21,162 nucleotides of DNA from Basidiobolus meristosporus CBS 931.73 (GCA_002104905.1 MCFE01000994.1:1-21162); one strand, 5' to 3'. Shown: positions 1-10,538, numbered from the stretch's first letter. Made by a program: numbers and translations. The notes: generated by a model from the sequence alone, not told the origin.

Positions 1-984
1 AGGTGACAACTTAAAATACTACAGTGACCATAAGGAAACCTGGATATTCATTGATATTTTGCTAATATTACTCACTTTTAGGACTTGAAATTGCTGTCTC
101 TATGCAAATATGAAGTGACAACCAAATATTACTGGCTTGGTACTTGCAGACATCCACCATACTTAAATTACTGCATCAAGTATCAAAGCTTCTATCCATC
201 ATATGCTAAACCTGCTCCATATTCTTGAGCATAAGACATCTATTACATTTACTGTTAGTGTTTTATTCTTGGAAGCTAGTTCATCAATGCTGCTTGCTTA
301 CAGATGTATTGTATATTAAGCTTACTACTGGATATTTGGCTGTGCTGGGTGCTTCAGTAAAGTTAATTTTGATTTGCAAATGTTGCAAGATTCCAGGATG
401 AACCAGAAAGATCTGGGGAATTTGAACAGTCAAGTGTTTTTCACTTGCTGTTTTTTGAGTTCAGATAAACCAATGATTTGTCTGGCGATAAACAATTGAA
501 CTAATAAGAGCAATGCTCTAAGGAAGGTCCCAGAAAGTGGTGTGCCAAGCTCAAGTGCATTTTCAAGAGCTTGAAGATACTGACAACTTCTATACCTTCA
601 CTGATTATCAGAGTTAGTCATTATCTTACAAACCTAGTACCAGGTTCAAACTCCATAGTCAGGCAATAAACCAAGTGCAATGTTTTGCTCTATGGAAGAT
701 TAAGGGTGAATTCAATTATTGCAGTCACCATATGAGCTCCCAAGTATACAAGCTCACTTCAATTAGATTCTTTGATATGTTTAGCCCAAATGATCAGCTA
801 TGCGGTAGTTTTGTGCCAACAAGAATTGATCTGTAACAAACTCTAGATTGATTTTTTGGTCAGAGCATGTTCAGATGCATGTCAATGATTGAATCTGCAC
901 AAACACTACACATAGCTTTATGGCCATAGGAGTAAAGGGCTTGGCTACAGGCCATCAGATTCTTTCTTTGCTACTCAGGATTAA
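1..984. other. Decayed non-coding repeat DNA, no gene seen
   Basis: No convincing reading frame, RNA gene or recognisable repeat was found here on either strand. CpG is almost absent: by eye I find it only near 485 and 801. This matches the decayed transposon DNA further right, so the stretch is probably an old mutated repeat, but its family cannot be named from sequence alone. Confidence 0.5.
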
Positions 985-1197
985 TAGACTTGTTCCATTG
1001 TGCCATTGATCATAGTGCCAGAAAGTGCTGTATATTTTGTTATTAATTTGATATTTTAGGGTCATATGCATGTCAGTTTTGATCCCAAATTGGCACTGTA
1101 TGGCACTATCTGGCACTCTGTGGCATGATCAGGCACCATCTGGCATGCTATGGCACTATTGGGCACTATGATCAGCTGGAATGATGGAACAAGTCTA
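985..1197. mobile_element. Small inverted-repeat element, MITE-like
   Basis: The first and last roughly 37 bases are imperfect reverse complements. The outermost 12 bases, starting TAGACTTGTTCC at 985 and ending at 1197, match exactly. The inner arm includes TGATCATAGTGCC, matched by GGCACTATGATCA near 1162-1174. The element is 213 bp and has no coding capacity. The terminal TA at both ends would suit a TA target, as in Tc1/mariner-type MITEs, but that assignment is inference. A 10-bp tandem repeat fills its right half. Confidence 0.55.
1091..1170. repeat. 10-bp tandem repeat, eight units
   Basis: Eight consecutive 10-base units all carry the core GGCA; the commonest form is TGGCACTATN. There are no insertions or deletions, so the 10-base phase is exact across 80 bases. 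The array lies inside the 985-1197 element and its last unit runs into the right terminal inverted repeat. Confidence 0.85.
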
Positions 1198-2868
1198 ATG
1201 TATAAAAGTTTCATGCCTTGTATTGAATTTAGTATTCTGTTCAGACTTATCTTTGTAAACTATATGCAATAGAGATCTCTGATATTGAGATTGCTGGAAT
1301 GATGTAATAAGTAAACTCTTTGCAATTTAACAGTCTTAGCTTCTCTGTTAGCAATACTGAATTTCCAGTAGCTGTGTACTTTGTGATGAGAACAGTGTGC
1401 CAATAGTTTTGCACAAATACAAACCTAATCCCAGAGTGGTTAGGAGAACAAGTAGACAATGTGGCTTTGACTTAGTAGTTGACTGAATGTATAAGAAGTA
1501 CTCCTACTTTTACATGGTTTTGACAATGCAAACATGTAGAATATGTTTAGGAAGGTCCCAAGTACATGTGTGAATGTTTAGGGCTCTCTGGGCAACTTTG
1601 ATAATTCCAGTGTTCTGGATACCTGATGTTCTTGGTGAAAATATTTCAAGTCCTATAAGGAATTTGGTCAGTGCTCACCATGACTTGAAGGTAATGATCT
1701 AAGTGACTATGATATGTGAATATTTAGGTGGAATTACCAATTTTGACAACAGCCAAACACCAAAATCCTAAACATAGGCACTTGGGAGCTTTTGAATATA
1801 CTTTGCATAGTTTTCTTGTTGGCACCATGCAAATATATACACACTACTTCTACCATATAATAGTCATTCAGCAAGTACTGCAAAATCTACTTGTTCTGTT
1901 TATCACTTTAAATATCTCTGGAGCTCTTATGACACCATCTCCACAGGATTTAGAACTTTACAATAACAACTTACCACAACTGTTATGAGGCTGAGCGCAT
2001 TTAGATGGCCTCCCAATGATCAGCTTGTAGCTGTATGGTGACCATGTGGTGCTAGGCTGCTTTTACTGGGATTCTGCAAGTCTCTGGTCATAACCAGCAT
2101 TAGAGTGATGCTTGCAATGTTGTTATACTCCCCCTTTCAGACAATCTAGCACTTGAAATGCCACTTATAGTCTGCTGTATTAGATGGTATCCTACAAAGA
2201 GTGATTGAGAAAAGCCTGCAAAGTACCATCAGAATATCAGGTGAATTCTTAGATTCACAGTACCAACAACTCTTAATATCTTGTGCGTTGGTTGTGGGGC
2301 AGACCAGCAGATAAACTTTCAAGGAGGAGACTATGACAAGTGGTATTCATACCAAATTTGGTAATGAACTGCTCACTACTGCTATCAAAGATTACAACTG
2401 AAAATTTGAAGGAAAAACATAGGGTCAATACAAGCAAAATACTACTGGAACACCAGCACAATGATGGCTAAAATTCAGATGAATTTCAAGTCTGAGGTTT
2501 TTCATAGTAGAATTTTGCTGGCATTTAGCTGGTAATCTCCCTTGGTATTCCTGATTGTAAGTCTAAATGAAAGTAACACTTTTTTCCAGTTGATAGTGCC
2601 AAAGAGCACTATCCAGTGTATAGAGGCAGATCTATACAGCACTTTGTGGAATATTATGACATGGTAAAAAACTGAAAAAACCAATACTCCATGCTTCAAT
2701 TCTAGCATATTCAAAATATTAACAAAAATATTAAGCTATGCTTCAATGCAAAGGTTAGGTGCCGTACCATCCCAGTTGGACAACCAAGACAATGAATAAG
2801 TTATATACCTTGCAAGCTGCTTTACACAAAAATTAAGAAAAACAACCTGAGTCTCATCTAAAAAAGCT
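1198..2868. other. Decayed non-coding repeat DNA, no gene seen
   Basis: Only short unrecognisable open frames occur here, the longest 86 codons (1728-1988), with no motif I know. CpG is nearly absent (seen near 1996, 2284 and 2763). It is probably old transposon sequence, but no domain can be read until the RNase H-like stretch that starts near 2869. Confidence 0.45.
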
Positions 2869-3582
2869 TACACTAGTGCAGGTGGTGGAGCATATTTGGT
2901 AATACTTGTCAGGATGGAGATTTCAAATGCATACCAGCCATAAGGCCCCACTATATATGCTTAGTCTGCTAAAGCCAATTGTTGGAATAGCCCACTGTGA
3001 AAATATACTGATGGAGAAAAATTTCATAACTTACCATTTTAGAGCAAAGAGAACCCCAGCTGATTGCTTGCCAAGCTTATTTCAAGAGGTCAAAGTAATT
3101 GCAACAAAAATATGCACTATGTTAAAGGAAAAAAGTAAAAAAAGCAACATCCAAGGACCATTATAATCTTATCACTATATGACCCTACTGCTTTTATGAG
3201 CAGAAAAGTTGGTAAAAACTACACAATGAGAATCAGAAGTAATATCCAAAGACTTGGTGAAAAATTCTAGGAGGTGTTGCCAGAAGGGTAGAAAAAGAAG
3301 TGGTGCAAGAAACCCATCATCAACATCACTGGGCTGCATATACCTGGCATCTAGTAAGGCAAAAATACACTGTACCACCCCTATACAGAAGAGTATAAGA
3401 AATTGCTCAGGAATACACACTACATATAAGATATCAGAATAATCTACATACAACTCACCTGGATCAAGATCATAATGCATGCAACTGGCCATTAAAAGTC
3501 CTAGGAATTCACTTCATGGAACCAATCAAACTACAAACCACAGAAGCAATATATACTAGTATTTTTGGACCACACTACCAAT
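2869..3582 (+). pseudogene. Ty3/Gypsy pol remnant: RNase H to integrase
   Basis: Read in several plus-strand frames with stops, this matches the RNase H to integrase part of Gypsy polyproteins. Near 2869-2960 a frame reads like an RNase H start (YTSAGGGAYL, then AYQP and a stop, then PTIYA). Near 3030-3075 TYHFRAKRTPADCL resembles the RNase H tail usually ending in ADxLSR. Near 3410-3430 GIHTTYKI resembles the integrase HHCC zinc finger. At 3489-3590 WPLKVLGIHFMEPI and DHTTNAEV resemble the start of the integrase core. Frameshifts, stops and a missing central RNase H part mark it as dead. The right end is abrupt at about 3582, where decayed tRNA-cluster sequence begins. Confidence 0.6.
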
Positions 3583-3735
3583 GCAGAAGTTAACATTGAG
3601 TAAATTTTTGTGTGTTGGTGTAGTTTAAGTGACTCTAGATGAGGTTATTTTGTGATCACAAGAGCAAATCAGCAACAAACTATGTGTATTTCTTATTGCT
3701 AGCACTGGCTTAGATGTAAGTCCAATTGTTAATGA
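3583..3735. repeat. Decayed inverted copy of 19878-20030
   Basis: The reverse complement of 19878-20030 aligns along this block without large gaps. It shares long exact stretches such as TTATTTTGTGATCACAAGAG and CAATTGTTAATGA. Many differences are C-to-T or G-to-A in the left copy, with CpG lost. The source is the spacer between tRNA-Arg and tRNA-Glu(CTC). The copy starts at the extreme 3' end of the tRNA-Glu gene and contains no tRNA of its own. Confidence 0.8.
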
Positions 3736-3737
3736 AC

Positions 3738-3906
3738 ACACTAATAACAAAATAAGCATAAGCATTACCTTACCATATAATGTAATGTACTATTGGCAAT
3801 TTAGCAGGACAGAAGAGAGTACAGGCAGTGGCACATCACATGTGACTCTATTGTTTAGGTTTGGTGAACTTTGTGTGACTGCTGCAAATATATCTTCAAA
3901 ACATAA
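3738..3906. repeat. Decayed inverted copy of 20179-20349
   Basis: The reverse complement of 20179-20349 aligns here, including exact runs such as AGAGTACAGGCAGT and TCACATGTGACTCTATTGT. The left copy has lost CpG to TpG or CpA. It abuts the preceding block, but the order of the two blocks is opposite to that expected of a simple inverted copy. A tandem duplication plus deletion, or two separate events, is needed to explain it. Confidence 0.8.
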
Positions 3907-4188
3907 TGTATCATAGAGCTCAAGAGCTATATTTGGTCAGATGAAATTTAATGATGTATTTCTATTTCCATCTATGGATGCATATATTTTCCTTGGTTTG
4001 TTACAATACTCACCACTAAGGGCTTTACACTCAAGTGCAAATTACAATCTAGACTCAGCTAAGCAATATAGTATTTATTAGCCAGCTCAAGGTACTGTCA
4101 GTACAGCTCTTGCCTAGATCCCAGAACATCCTTATTGACCCTTGAGAACTCCTAATACCTTCCAAGACTTGAAAATAGCAAAACAGAC
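3907..4188. other. Probable leader or LTR of the decayed Gypsy remnant
   Basis: This lies directly upstream of the gag-like frame that starts at 4189. No clean LTR ends, tandem copy or primer-binding site can be seen, and CpG is absent. By position it may be a decayed leader, but nothing in the bases proves it. Confidence 0.25.
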
Positions 4189-5575
4189 ATGTCTCACCCC
4201 AAATTTGAGTTGGTCAAAGATATGGAAGCATACATTGATCAGATGGAGGAGTAATTATTACGACTATCTATATCTAGCACAGAGCCAGTGAACAGACCAG
4301 TTGTAGGAATGCATTGAAACTAGCAAAACCAAATACTTTTGATGGAACCAAGAAGGCAATGATATTTGTATCTTGGATCTTTGAGATGGAACAATATCTT
4401 GCTTTTCAAACAAACCTGTAGTATTGAAAATCCAGTATGCAAGCTCCTTTTTGTGAAAAGAAGCAGCACTATGGTGGAAACCCCATAACCAAGGAATTGG
4501 TTGTAGAATACACCCAATTATTGTCACCTGGGACATATTCACCATGGGCTTACAAAAACAACTTATACCCTTCCACTTTGTACAGAATGCCTGTGATAAG
4601 TTGCACATACTAAAGCAAACAAAATCCATAACAGAGAACTACCAACAATTGAATCTGACAATGCTTAAGATTCCTGAAATGCCAGATACTAAACAGAAAG
4701 AATACTACCTCCGAGGACTCTGGCCTCAAATGTGACAAGCAGTAAAATTTCAGGACCCAAAACTCTCATCATTGCCATGACAATTGCAGAACAATATGAC
4801 TCAATCCACTTTAAGCCCTGCAATTACACTCCATGCCAGAAACCTTATACCCACCTCACCAAAAATATTAATAACCTCAGTAACTCATATGTAACTTTCA
4901 GAGTACCCAGTGTGGCCCCTATGAACCTTGATGTATCAGCTTTGTAGTGTTGAAGCAATATTTCAAAAGAAGAATGCCCTCACAAAGGACTGTGATTTTA
5001 TTGCAAAGAACATGGACATCTGATAGACAACTGTCAAAAGCACCTGCCAAACTAAAACCTGTTACCACAAATACAAATACTAAGACACAAACTACACACC
5101 CACTAACAATAGCAGACAATACCAGCCCATCTCTGACACTCAAATTGATGACATTAGATGAATTTATCTGCAGAAGCCTTGTCAGAGTATTGCTAGATAG
5201 TGGCACTGTAGATATATGCATAGCTGATGAATTGGTCACAAAATTCAACATTGAAAAGTACAGTACAAACCATTGATAATTCAATACAGCCAAAACTCTG
5301 TAACAAGTGAACCACCAAACTGTCCCTCAAAAGCTATCATTAGATAGTCTTGTATCTGAGATATTGCCAACAACCATCCCACAGGCTAAGCTTGATATCA
5401 ACCTGGGACAAAGTTGGCACTTAAAGTACAATGCAGAAATTGATTGGTATAGCCAGGAAGTCATGATCTACTAAGACAACCAATTCATCACATTAAGACC
5501 ATAAACAACCCTGCTGTCCCTGTTGGTAAACCCCAGATACCAACTATTAAAGAAGCAGAATACAAAGGCATGTGA
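4189..5575 (+). pseudogene. Ty3/Gypsy gag-protease remnant
   Basis: A frameshifted plus-strand relative of the intact Gypsy gag at 12396-16745. It starts with an ATG and SHPKFELVKDMEAYIDQME, comparable to the intact N-terminus. It then shows WIFEMEQYL (intact WIFEVEQYL), MPDTKQKEYYLRGL, IAMTIAEQYDSIHFKP (intact [17 protein letters not shown]), MNLDV, and a protease site near 5190-5215 reading LLDSGTVDI in place of [22 protein letters not shown] follows. Stops and frameshifts break it throughout, the zinc knuckle is damaged and CpG is almost gone. It appears to be a related but separate family. It ends where LINE sequence begins, near 5580. Confidence 0.75.
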
Positions 5576-5587
5576 ACAAGCCAGTCC

Positions 5588-6185
5588 AAAGCCTAGACAT
5601 GGAGTTGTACATGAACAAACACATAGAATGCAAAAAAATGTCACCAAAGGAAGTGATGGAGATTTTCAACAGCACAGATATCTTAAAGGATGTGATGGTG
5701 AGCATGCACTATGTGGGGAGGAGTATACTGGAAATGCCCATAGCTTAGGGCAGGCAAGGCAAATAATATGCTATGCACATTACCCAAAGTAGGACTACAA
5801 AAAGACAGATTCCAAATACATACCAACCTACACCTTATATAGTGCTTTGTGTATAGCACACTGGATTATGCTAAATGGGTGGGACCAACAAGAATCTCTT
5901 AAGAGGCCAAGATGGACCAGATTATCTTGCAACCAATATGTATTGCAATGGGAGTGAGCAGATTGGCACCATCACAATTACTCTGAAAAATATGCAACCT
6001 GCCGTCAATGAGCCTACTATTGGCCTGGAGAAGAGCCAAATTCATGAGTAGGTACCCTTACACACTCAGAGACCATTTGAGTCATTGGATAAACAGACAT
6101 GCTAAAGGGCACATATTGGTCCACACCACACTGAGTGATCTTGCAAGATGACTAATATGGCAAAGCAAAGGCAGGAAGAAACTGG
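5588..6185 (+). pseudogene. LINE remnant: ORF1 piece joined to RT C-terminal piece
   Basis: Bases 5588-5740 align with 10065-10215 of the LINE ORF1 further right; both contain CATGAACAAACA, GATTTTCAACAG or a close variant, and GAGTATACTGGAAAT. From about 5745 the sequence instead resembles the region after the reverse transcriptase core of a LINE ORF2 (KANNMLCTLPKVGLQK and a damaged conserved stretch after it). That part recurs at 7175-7240. Everything between ORF1 and the RT tail is missing, so this copy is internally deleted. Stops interrupt every frame. Confidence 0.6.
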
Positions 6186-7250
6186 CAACCTTAAAATTAA
6201 GATGTACAAGAGGCATGGAGCAAACTACCAATTGGCAAAGTAGCTAGGTTGGATGGGAAAACAATAGAAATACCACAATTTCTGGACTGGGACAAGAAAC
6301 TCAGTAAGAAATTTGCCAAAACCATTTCAATACTAGTACAGAAAGCATTGGAATTAGGATATACACCCTCCAATTGAGGACTAGTATAATTTCTACCTCT
6401 ATACAAGAGAAAAGGGGATAAAAAAATATTGTAAACCACCATCTAATATTACTATTTAACATACTAAGATAGCTATTTGAAAAAAGAGCCAAACTATGTA
6501 CAGCAGACCAATCTTGATCAATTAGACATTATGCAAGGAGGATTCCAAAAAAGGCAGGGTACACTAGATTGATTAGTAAGCTTCCAGTATAGTTTGCAAC
6601 ATTTAAACATAAACAATGGAAATATACAAATAATACTACTGGACATTGTGACAGCATTTGACCCCACAAACAGACAAATGTTATGGAAGATATGCCAAGG
6701 AAAAGGACTTGCATGGTGCTCACCAGAGTAATGGCTAGCCTGTACAACCAATGTGATATCTGGATAATAGTAGACAGGAACTTAACTGAAGCAGTAGACA
6801 ACCAGGTGGGTATACTGCAGGGATCACTACTGAGCCCCCTGCAATTTGGGAAATTTTGGATGCTTTACTGGAACACCTGAGGTGCTGAGAGGATGGCCTA
6901 CAAATCCATCACAACCTACACATCAATGCTAAACTATATGTGGACAATGTGATATGTATAGTGCAATGGGATAAGGCACAAGACTTCCTACACAAATGTG
7001 AATTGCATTCAGCACAGAATGTATACAAAAGGAAGCCAGAAAAATGTATTGTATACAACAGGAAGATATAGGAGGTGAGGGGCTCACAATCAATAATACC
7101 CCAATACCAGTGGACAATAAGGCAGTGTACCATGGGGCATTCATAGATAAGCAAGGATTGATTGTAAGCAACAGATAAAGCTCAGGGCTACCAAGGCAAA
7201 TAATATATTATGCATACTATACAAAGTAAGATTATGCAAAGGAGGCATCA
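6186..7250 (+). pseudogene. LINE reverse transcriptase remnant (Tad-like)
   Basis: The pieces run in the order expected of a non-LTR reverse transcriptase. An N-terminal part GKVARLDGKTIEIPQFLDW is followed by YTPSN, a stop and FLPLYKRKGDKK, then QGGFQKRQGTLD, LLDIVTAFDPTNRQMLWKI, and LYVDNVICIVQWDKAQDFL. The catalytic YxDD box near 6935-6946 reads YVDN, so the second aspartate is lost. Stops and frameshifts are frequent. The end near 7175-7240 repeats the RT-tail sequence of 5745-5790. The general likeness is to fungal Tad-type LINEs; this is recognition by motif, not a database match. Confidence 0.65.
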
Positions 7251-7460
7251 TGTTGCATATTTTGTGGACAGTTTTGAGTTAGGTGGCCAACTTTTTTGTA
7301 TCTGTTGCAGATGGGAGGTGGATTTTTCCATCTGATGGTTATCATTATTTCCATAATGTGGGGACATTGGGGTATGTTGTGTAACATGTCCATGCTTTGA
7401 CTGATGTCCAGGATTGCCCTAGCAGTACCCATGGTGATTAGTGTATTGGGATAAACATGT
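7238..7460 (-). pseudogene. Gag-like zinc-knuckle remnant
   Basis: The minus strand carries a short open frame with PPICNRYKKVGHLTQNCP. It is a CCHC zinc knuckle (CX2CX4HX4C) in which the second cysteine has become tyrosine, a single G-to-A change. Such knuckles bind RNA in LINE ORF1 or LTR-element Gag proteins. Upstream the frame reads MGTARAILDISQSMDML and then degrades. The orientation is opposite to the neighbouring LINE pieces, so it comes from a separate insertion or an inversion. Confidence 0.5.
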
Positions 7461-8784
7461 TTTTTGATAGCACTGTAGTGGTATAGGGGTACTCCTGGGA
7501 GAAGCTACACAACTCAAGGTATATAAGGTGTCTGATGGGTGCATTAACCTCTGGGTTTAAACTGCTGCTGTCTTTGTAAATTTGTCGCTATGATAAATGC
7601 TCCTGCTTCACTAGCTTCCTAGTTGCTCCAAGTGTCTCCAAAGGCCTCTGTGTGTCTTGTGTACTCCCCTAAAAGCTCCTTGATGACAAGTCCAGGATGT
7701 AACTGTATAAAGTAGGTGCAGTCATCACCTGCATATCAATAAGGGAGAAGTGCTACTGATAAAAGGGATGATTTACTGAGGAGAGGTTGACTTCCATCAA
7801 GTACTTTTCCTGATTGCTAAGTGACTACTAATGACAAGGTTCTAGAAGATTCCAGGCATCAGTGGAAATCTTGATGACATTGCTGAAAGCTAAAAATACT
7901 CCAAGAAGGTCCTAGAAGGTTCTAAAAGGCACAGCACATCCAACCAATTGGGGATCAGTAGTCTCAAACCTGTGTACCACAGAAATACCATATATGGGAT
8001 TGTAATGGTAGGGATGGTAACAGAGACTTAGGCCATGTATCATGGGTACTGACATAAGTACTTGCCTAATGTAGATATATATACCAATCACAAAACTGAA
8101 TAACATTTGGGATAACTAATGTTAATAACTAATCAGGGTAAACATCATACGAGGACAATACTGATAATATGGGCAAAAGAAGAATGGGATAATACAGATA
8201 AGATAAAATATGGATAAGTGCATCATAATTGCTGTATGGATAAACTTATCTGTGGGAGGTATGCTTACCCTACCACAGCATTAATTTCTCCATATGTGTG
8301 GAGAAAAGGTCTTAGGTGCTCAGTTGGTTGAGGTATGGACCAAAGTGAAAGATCTGATAAGTGCAAGATAAGCAGATGTTCATTTGTTTAATATATTTGT
8401 TGGAAAGGAATAATAACATTGTTCCATTCAAAAGTGTTGTTAGAAAGATTTTCCATAATATCAGGATGAGAGAAGGCAATAAGGCAACAAGATGGGTTGT
8501 GGTTGAACTTGATTCCAGTTATTTGGTTTGGGACAGTTGCTGACATCCAATTGATAATCTCATTAGGTGATAAGTGGCTTAGCAAAGTTGTATCAAGGCT
8601 TATGGAGTGTTCAGTGTTTGCTTATAAGATTGGCTCATAGCTAGCAATATCACTGGTCATTGTGGAACAAGGAAAAGGTGGCTTGTGATAATTGTGTGCA
8701 ACAATTTGAGATCAGACTGGATTGGGGGGTAGAGGTGAAGCAATTTGTTCATTTGCTGAACTGGTGGTGGACATTTATGTACTC
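7461..8784. other. Unassigned decayed repeat DNA
   Basis: No protein domain or RNA gene is recognisable. Features seen are a TATATAA at about 7521-7527, related motifs GGTTCTAGAAG near 7835 and GGTCCTAGAAGGTTCTA near 7908, and repeated GGATAA motifs between 8110 and 8260. CpG is very scarce (near 7587 and 8150). The stretch could be a decayed LTR or other repeat, but I cannot name it. Its right end meets the tRNA-Asp flank at 8785. Confidence 0.4.
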
Positions 8785-8867
8785 TCATAAAAAGGCCATT
8801 GCCCACACCACCAGGTATCATCAGACCCAGTCTTCAACTAAACCTATCATCCAAATAGCCAAAAAAA

Positions 8868-8939
8868 ATCTCAAACTGGGAATTGAACTCAAATCTCCTG
8901 TGTGACAGGCAGGGATCCTTACCACTATACTATCTGAGA
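8868..8939 (-). pseudogene. tRNA-Asp pseudogene with transition decay
   Basis: The reverse complement aligns over its full 72 bases with the intact tRNA-Asp(GTC) at 19440-19511, and the anticodon GTC is kept. Differences are nearly all C-to-T or G-to-A, mostly at CpG sites. They hit the anticodon stem (CCGCG to CTGTG), the T stem and the acceptor pairing. Flank 8785-8867 also aligns with 19512-19596, so a whole tRNA locus was copied here in inverted orientation. The damaged T stem argues against function. Confidence 0.85.
8909..8939. repeat. 31-bp direct repeat, left copy (tRNA-Asp 5' part)
   Basis: These 31 bases match 11042-11072 in the same orientation with two differences (GCAGGGATCC here, GCGGGGATAC there). 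They are the first 31 bases of the tRNA-Asp gene, from the acceptor 5' strand to the 5' half of the anticodon stem. The two copies flank the LINE fragment like a target-site duplication. Confidence 0.8.
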
Positions 8940-9312
8940 GGGGAATGACTGTTCACTCTTGTGCCTAGTCATTCAACCACATCTTTTATAGGCACTGTCA
9001 CACAGATTCAAGACAGGATGAAACTAGAGGGATGCCACCCACTAAATCAAAGACAGGAAGGTTTACAATCCAAAACAGAAGAGGTAACAGAACACATGCA
9101 ATGCTCCAAATGGAATATGTTTGACTCCATAAGACTGGATGGAACAGAGGCTAGAATAAAGCCAAAACATATATTTGACAATCCAAAAAAACAGTAAAAT
9201 TCAGATGCCAAGCATCAGTACCAGGAGCCAGAAACAAAAGGGAAATATGCAACTGTACATACAGCAAAAACACAATAATGCCAATCCTTAAAAAGTACAA
9301 AAAAAGAAAACA

Positions 9313-10386
9313 TTGTTGGAAATTAAAAATAAAAAACAAAGTAACAACTGGAATCAAGAGGAAGAGACAGTCCAGGAAACAGAAGGAACAGGGACCATTT
9401 CAGAAGAGACAGACCACAAGTATAGTGGACCAACACAGATACAAGGAAACAACAAGAATATAAACTATAGGGAACCATGGGAGGCAAGAGGGAAGACAGA
9501 GGAAAGGGAGTTGATGGTAACTCTGACAAAACTAAACTGGCAGGGAGAGAAGGAGGGAAACAGACTGATAGAAAACGGGGAAAAGGAGATAATCAACAGA
9601 GAGAGGATGGAAAAAGAGCAACCAGTACAACAGAAAAGTCCCATCTGGTACACAACCCTACAATGGAATGTAGAAGGAGAAGGGGAAGAGCAAAGGAACG
9701 AGGTCACTACCAAGGAAGGAACAAGAATGTGGGAAAGAATCAGGGAGATAGAAAAGCAAATGGGCAAGTTAGCAAAGGAACTAGAGGAGATAAACAAAGG
9801 GATCAGTAAAGGGAACCCTATGAAGGGCGAAAATGATATAAAGAGGGGACACAGGAAGGATACAGAGGAATTCTCAACAAGAGCTGGAGAAGTTGAGACC
9901 ACATCAATATACGCCGAAACACTCAAAAAAACGTCATCGACAAATATAATGAGAAAGACACCAGCAACAAGCATCCACCAGGATGGAAATCTGGGCAATC
10001 AACAGAAACTACAAAACAGGCTGCGAGAGCTCAAGAAGACAAACAAAACCTCTCCAACTCAAAATCTAAACATGGAATCGTGCATGAACAAACATATAGA
10101 ATGTACAGAAAAATCGTTAAAGGAGGTAATGGAAATTTTCAACAGTACGGGTATCACTAAAGACATGATCGTGAACATGCACTACGTTGGAAGGAGTATA
10201 CTGGAAATACTTATCCCCGTAGAGCACATTCTGATAGTGGAAAAAACACTGGGGGAGGCGGATCTCAAGCTCAAGGACCCACCAAATCCTTGCATAACAC
10301 AGGGAATGGGTGCAAGATTCCAACACATGAATTCAGAGGAAAAAAGAGAGTGCGCCAGGGAGCTGGCACAAAACAGAATCAAATGA
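9313..10386 (+). CDS. LINE ORF1 protein (Gag-like), 5'-damaged
   Basis: The open frame gives about 357 residues. The first ATG in frame is at 9514; the frame is open from a TTG at 9313, so the true start was probably upstream and is now broken. A second frame just upstream (9278 onwards) appears to continue the protein N-terminally, with a frameshift in the A-rich run near 9330. There CNCTY and KKYKKRKH look like remains of a zinc finger, which is weak evidence. Residues about 130-175 are highly charged and likely coiled coil (WERIREIEKQMGKLAKELEE). Residues about 255-345 form a conserved-looking domain (SLKEVMEIFNSTGI, HYVGRSILEILIPVEHI) that recurs at 5588-5740. This fits a LINE RNA-binding ORF1 protein. 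No zinc knuckle is present before the stop. Confidence 0.65.
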   Translation: MLEIKNKKQSNNWNQEEETVQETEGTGTISEETDHKYSGPTQIQGNNKNINYREPWEARGKTEERELMVTLTKLNWQGEKEGNRLIENGEKEIINRERMEKEQPVQQKSPIWYTTLQWNVEGEGEEQRNEVTTKEGTRMWERIREIEKQMGKLAKELEEINKGISKGNPMKGENDIKRGHRKDTEEFSTRAGEVETTSIYAETLKKTSSTNIMRKTPATSIHQDGNLGNQQKLQNRLRELKKTNKTSPTQNLNMESCMNKHIECTEKSLKEVMEIFNSTGITKDMIVNMHYVGRSILEILIPVEHILIVEKTLGEADLKLKDPPNPCITQGMGARFQHMNSEEKRECARELAQNRIK

Positions 10387-10538
10387 CAGATTTTCTGGGA
10401 CAACGTAGCTGGTAGATGGTACTGGTGGTACGCAAAAACCTTAGGACTGGAAACGGGCAACCTTGAGAAATGCACAACAGAGAACCAAAGTAGACAACAA
10501 AACAAACAGGAGAATCGATTGAATCAAAGATTGTAAAA

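Noticed and set aside
2273-2714. Short minus-strand frames of 62 and 70 codons.
   Set aside because: No recognisable motif, AT-rich decayed context and lengths expected by chance.
8308-8345. Stretch GTGCTCAGTTGGTTGAGG, resembling a tRNA A box and D arm.
   Set aside because: No B box, T arm or acceptor partner follows at the right distance on the same strand.
9465-9998. A 177-codon minus-strand open frame opposite the LINE ORF1, rich in Ser, Phe and Leu.
   Set aside because: It is the mirror of a purine-rich coding strand; it has no motif, and the opposite frame has clear LINE ORF1 features.
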